Below are positions 58,075-58,779 of a DNA stretch of 58,779 nucleotides, one piece after another. The first letter of the stretch is position 1. Each line of letters begins with the position of its first letter. This stretch comes from [Mycobacterium] vasticus (GTDB taxonomy: Bacteria > Actinomycetota > Actinomycetes > Mycobacteriales > Mycobacteriaceae). A program made the position numbers and the translations under genes. Under the pieces are notes generated by a model. The model had not been told where the DNA came from. It saw only the letters and a list, made by a program, of their open reading frames with translations, and made no database searches. The DNA lies in NCBI RefSeq assembly GCF_020181595.1, contig NZ_CP084028.1, positions 4,024,051-4,082,829 on the forward strand, in the 5' to 3' direction.

Positions 58075-58401
58075 GTGATTCCAGTGATGCAGGCGACGGT
58101 GGGTTGGTTGCTGATCTGCGCGGCCACCGTTGTTTTCGTGGGAGGTCAGCTGTCGCGTCAGCTGGCACGGCGCGTGGTACGCCATCCGTCGCTACAGGGT
58201 TTGGTGCGGTCAGCAAGACGAAACGCGTTGGTGGAGATGATCTTGGGGGCCAGTCCTGATGATGGGATCTCCGATGACGAACTCGACGGGCTGATCGTTA
58301 TCTCCGTTCTGCTGGCCGCCGGCGGGATGTTCGCGGGCGGGCTGTTTCTGGTTACGTGCGACACGTTCGGCATTCAATTCAGGATGTTCGAAGGACCCTG
58401 A
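58075..58401 (+). CDS. Small membrane protein (108 aa)
   Basis: A GTG-started 108-residue protein with two hydrophobic segments (about 8-27, VGWLLICAATVVFVGG; about 73-97, GLIVISVLLAAGGMFAGGLFLV) and a charged loop between (RQLARRVVRHP, DDGISDDELD). Not recognised; no domain name can be given. It lies 59 nt after the DUF305 gene and may be co-transcribed. Confidence 0.65.
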   Translation: MIPVMQATVGWLLICAATVVFVGGQLSRQLARRVVRHPSLQGLVRSARRNALVEMILGASPDDGISDDELDGLIVISVLLAAGGMFAGGLFLVTCDTFGIQFRMFEGP

Positions 58402-58480
58402 GAAATGCGGCCGCCGATATGACGGCATTCGGAGGGCGTGCTGCACGGATAGGTGACCCCGGAAGGAGGGCACAACCACC

Positions 58481-58714
58481 GTGAAGTGTGGGACACCCAA
58501 TCTGCGTTTCGACACGTTCGACGCCTGTGTAGAGGCAACAGTGGAAGCCGAACAGCTCGGCCACCGGGCCAGCTTCTTTACCAGTCAGATGCAAGGGTAT
58601 TTCGAACCTGAAGTGCTGCATGCCGTGACCGGACGTCAGCTAGGTAGCGACCGAGTCGGCATGGGCTTTCCCGATCCCGGCCCGACTTTTATCAAATTAG
58701 TGCGCACCACTTGA
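58481..58714 (+). pseudogene. Probable truncated LLM-type oxidoreductase (5' part)
   Basis: A 77-residue frame begins KCGTPNLRFDTFDACVEATVEAEQLG, resembling the start of luciferase-like monooxygenases, and ends abruptly after GPTFIKLVRTT. GGAGG lies 11 nt before the GTG. Usual members exceed 280 residues. A different coding sequence on the opposite strand starts at about the same point (58697), suggesting insertion or rearrangement. The family assignment is tentative. Confidence 0.4.
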
Positions 58715-58779
58715 GTGGATCTTGGCCAGTGCGGTGGCGAGGTCGGCGGGGATGGGGTCGGCGGCGGCCAGTGTGTGGT
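58697..58779 (-). CDS. 3' end of a gene running off the right edge
   Basis: On the minus strand the last bases encode HTLAAADPIPADLATALA followed by KIHSSGAH and a TAA stop, with strong codon bias for C/G at third positions. Only 26 codons are visible, so the product cannot be named. Its abrupt meeting with the truncated plus-strand frame makes a mobile-element or rearrangement junction possible. Confidence 0.35.
   Translation of the reverse strand, partial: HTLAAADPIPADLATALAKIHSSGAH

Noticed and set aside
8941..58401. Long frames antisense to the GC-rich operons (for example opposite the carboxylase subunits)
   Set aside because: They are shadows created by third-position GC bias and have no ribosome sites, motifs or consistent starts.

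Overview
The window is high-GC actinobacterial DNA, almost certainly from a Mycobacterium or Mycolicibacterium species. The strongest pointers are a complete mce locus (two YrbE permeases, MceA-F, two Mce-associated proteins), FadE/AccA/AccD/FadD-type acyl-CoA genes, F420-type LLM oxidoreductases, P450s, and many GTG/TTG starts with ATGA/GTGA coupling. Functionally it is a catabolic island for ketone-, terpenoid- or steroid-like lipophilic compounds, joined to a lipid importer and bounded or interrupted by insertion sequences.

Layout. (1) 1-92 is the end of an IS21-like element that cuts off the third Baeyer-Villiger monooxygenase (BVMO) of a minus-strand operon. In transcription order the operon is SDR, diiron ferritin-like protein, BVMO, BVMO, HSL-family esterase, truncated BVMO. 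A divergent TetR gene (6864-7505) is separated from it by a region rich in dyads. (2) 7653-15478 is an acyl-CoA catabolic module: an acyl-CoA dehydrogenase divergent from carboxylase beta, carboxylase alpha, a second acyl-CoA dehydrogenase and an acyl-CoA ligase. It resembles the M. tuberculosis fadE13-accD2-accA2-fadE12 locus. (3) 16030-19044 is a P450 with an IS1380-family element inserted 16 bp upstream of its start; an orphan MocA-like nucleotidyltransferase follows. (4) 19941-27432 is a TetR gene and a divergent operon: amidohydrolase, DUF35 Zn-ribbon protein, thiolase/Ltp2-like aldolase, PaaK-like ligase, an unknown half-ANL protein and an atypical acyl-CoA ligase. (5) 27455-29244 is an alpha/beta hydrolase and an FCD/GntR regulator, divergent from a ten-kilobase operon (29325-39254): two paralogous amidohydrolases, a 794-residue tandem periplasmic-binding-protein fusion with no export signal, aldehyde dehydrogenase, P450, alcohol dehydrogenase, SnoaL/LEH-like protein and SDR. 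(6) 39309-44137 is a minus-strand operon: KstD-like flavoprotein, DUF1214 protein, sulfotransferase, SDR. (7) 44509-45705 is an LLM oxidoreductase, followed by the mce operon (46048-56837), a small secreted protein, a DUF305 lipoprotein and a small membrane protein. The right edge holds an apparently truncated gene and the 3' end of another.

How it may work together (inference): the Mce transporter imports a hydrophobic substrate. P450s, KstD-like, SDR, ADH and ALDH enzymes oxidise it. BVMOs insert oxygen next to ketones and the esterase opens the resulting esters. CoA ligases, acyl-CoA dehydrogenases, the carboxylase and the DUF35-thiolase aldolase then shorten the acids. Three local regulators (two TetR, one FCD) and several repeated or palindromic operator-like sequences suggest substrate-induced control. 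The most unusual gene is the intracellular tandem binding-protein fusion at 31693-34077. No tRNA, rRNA, riboswitch or CRISPR array was recognised.
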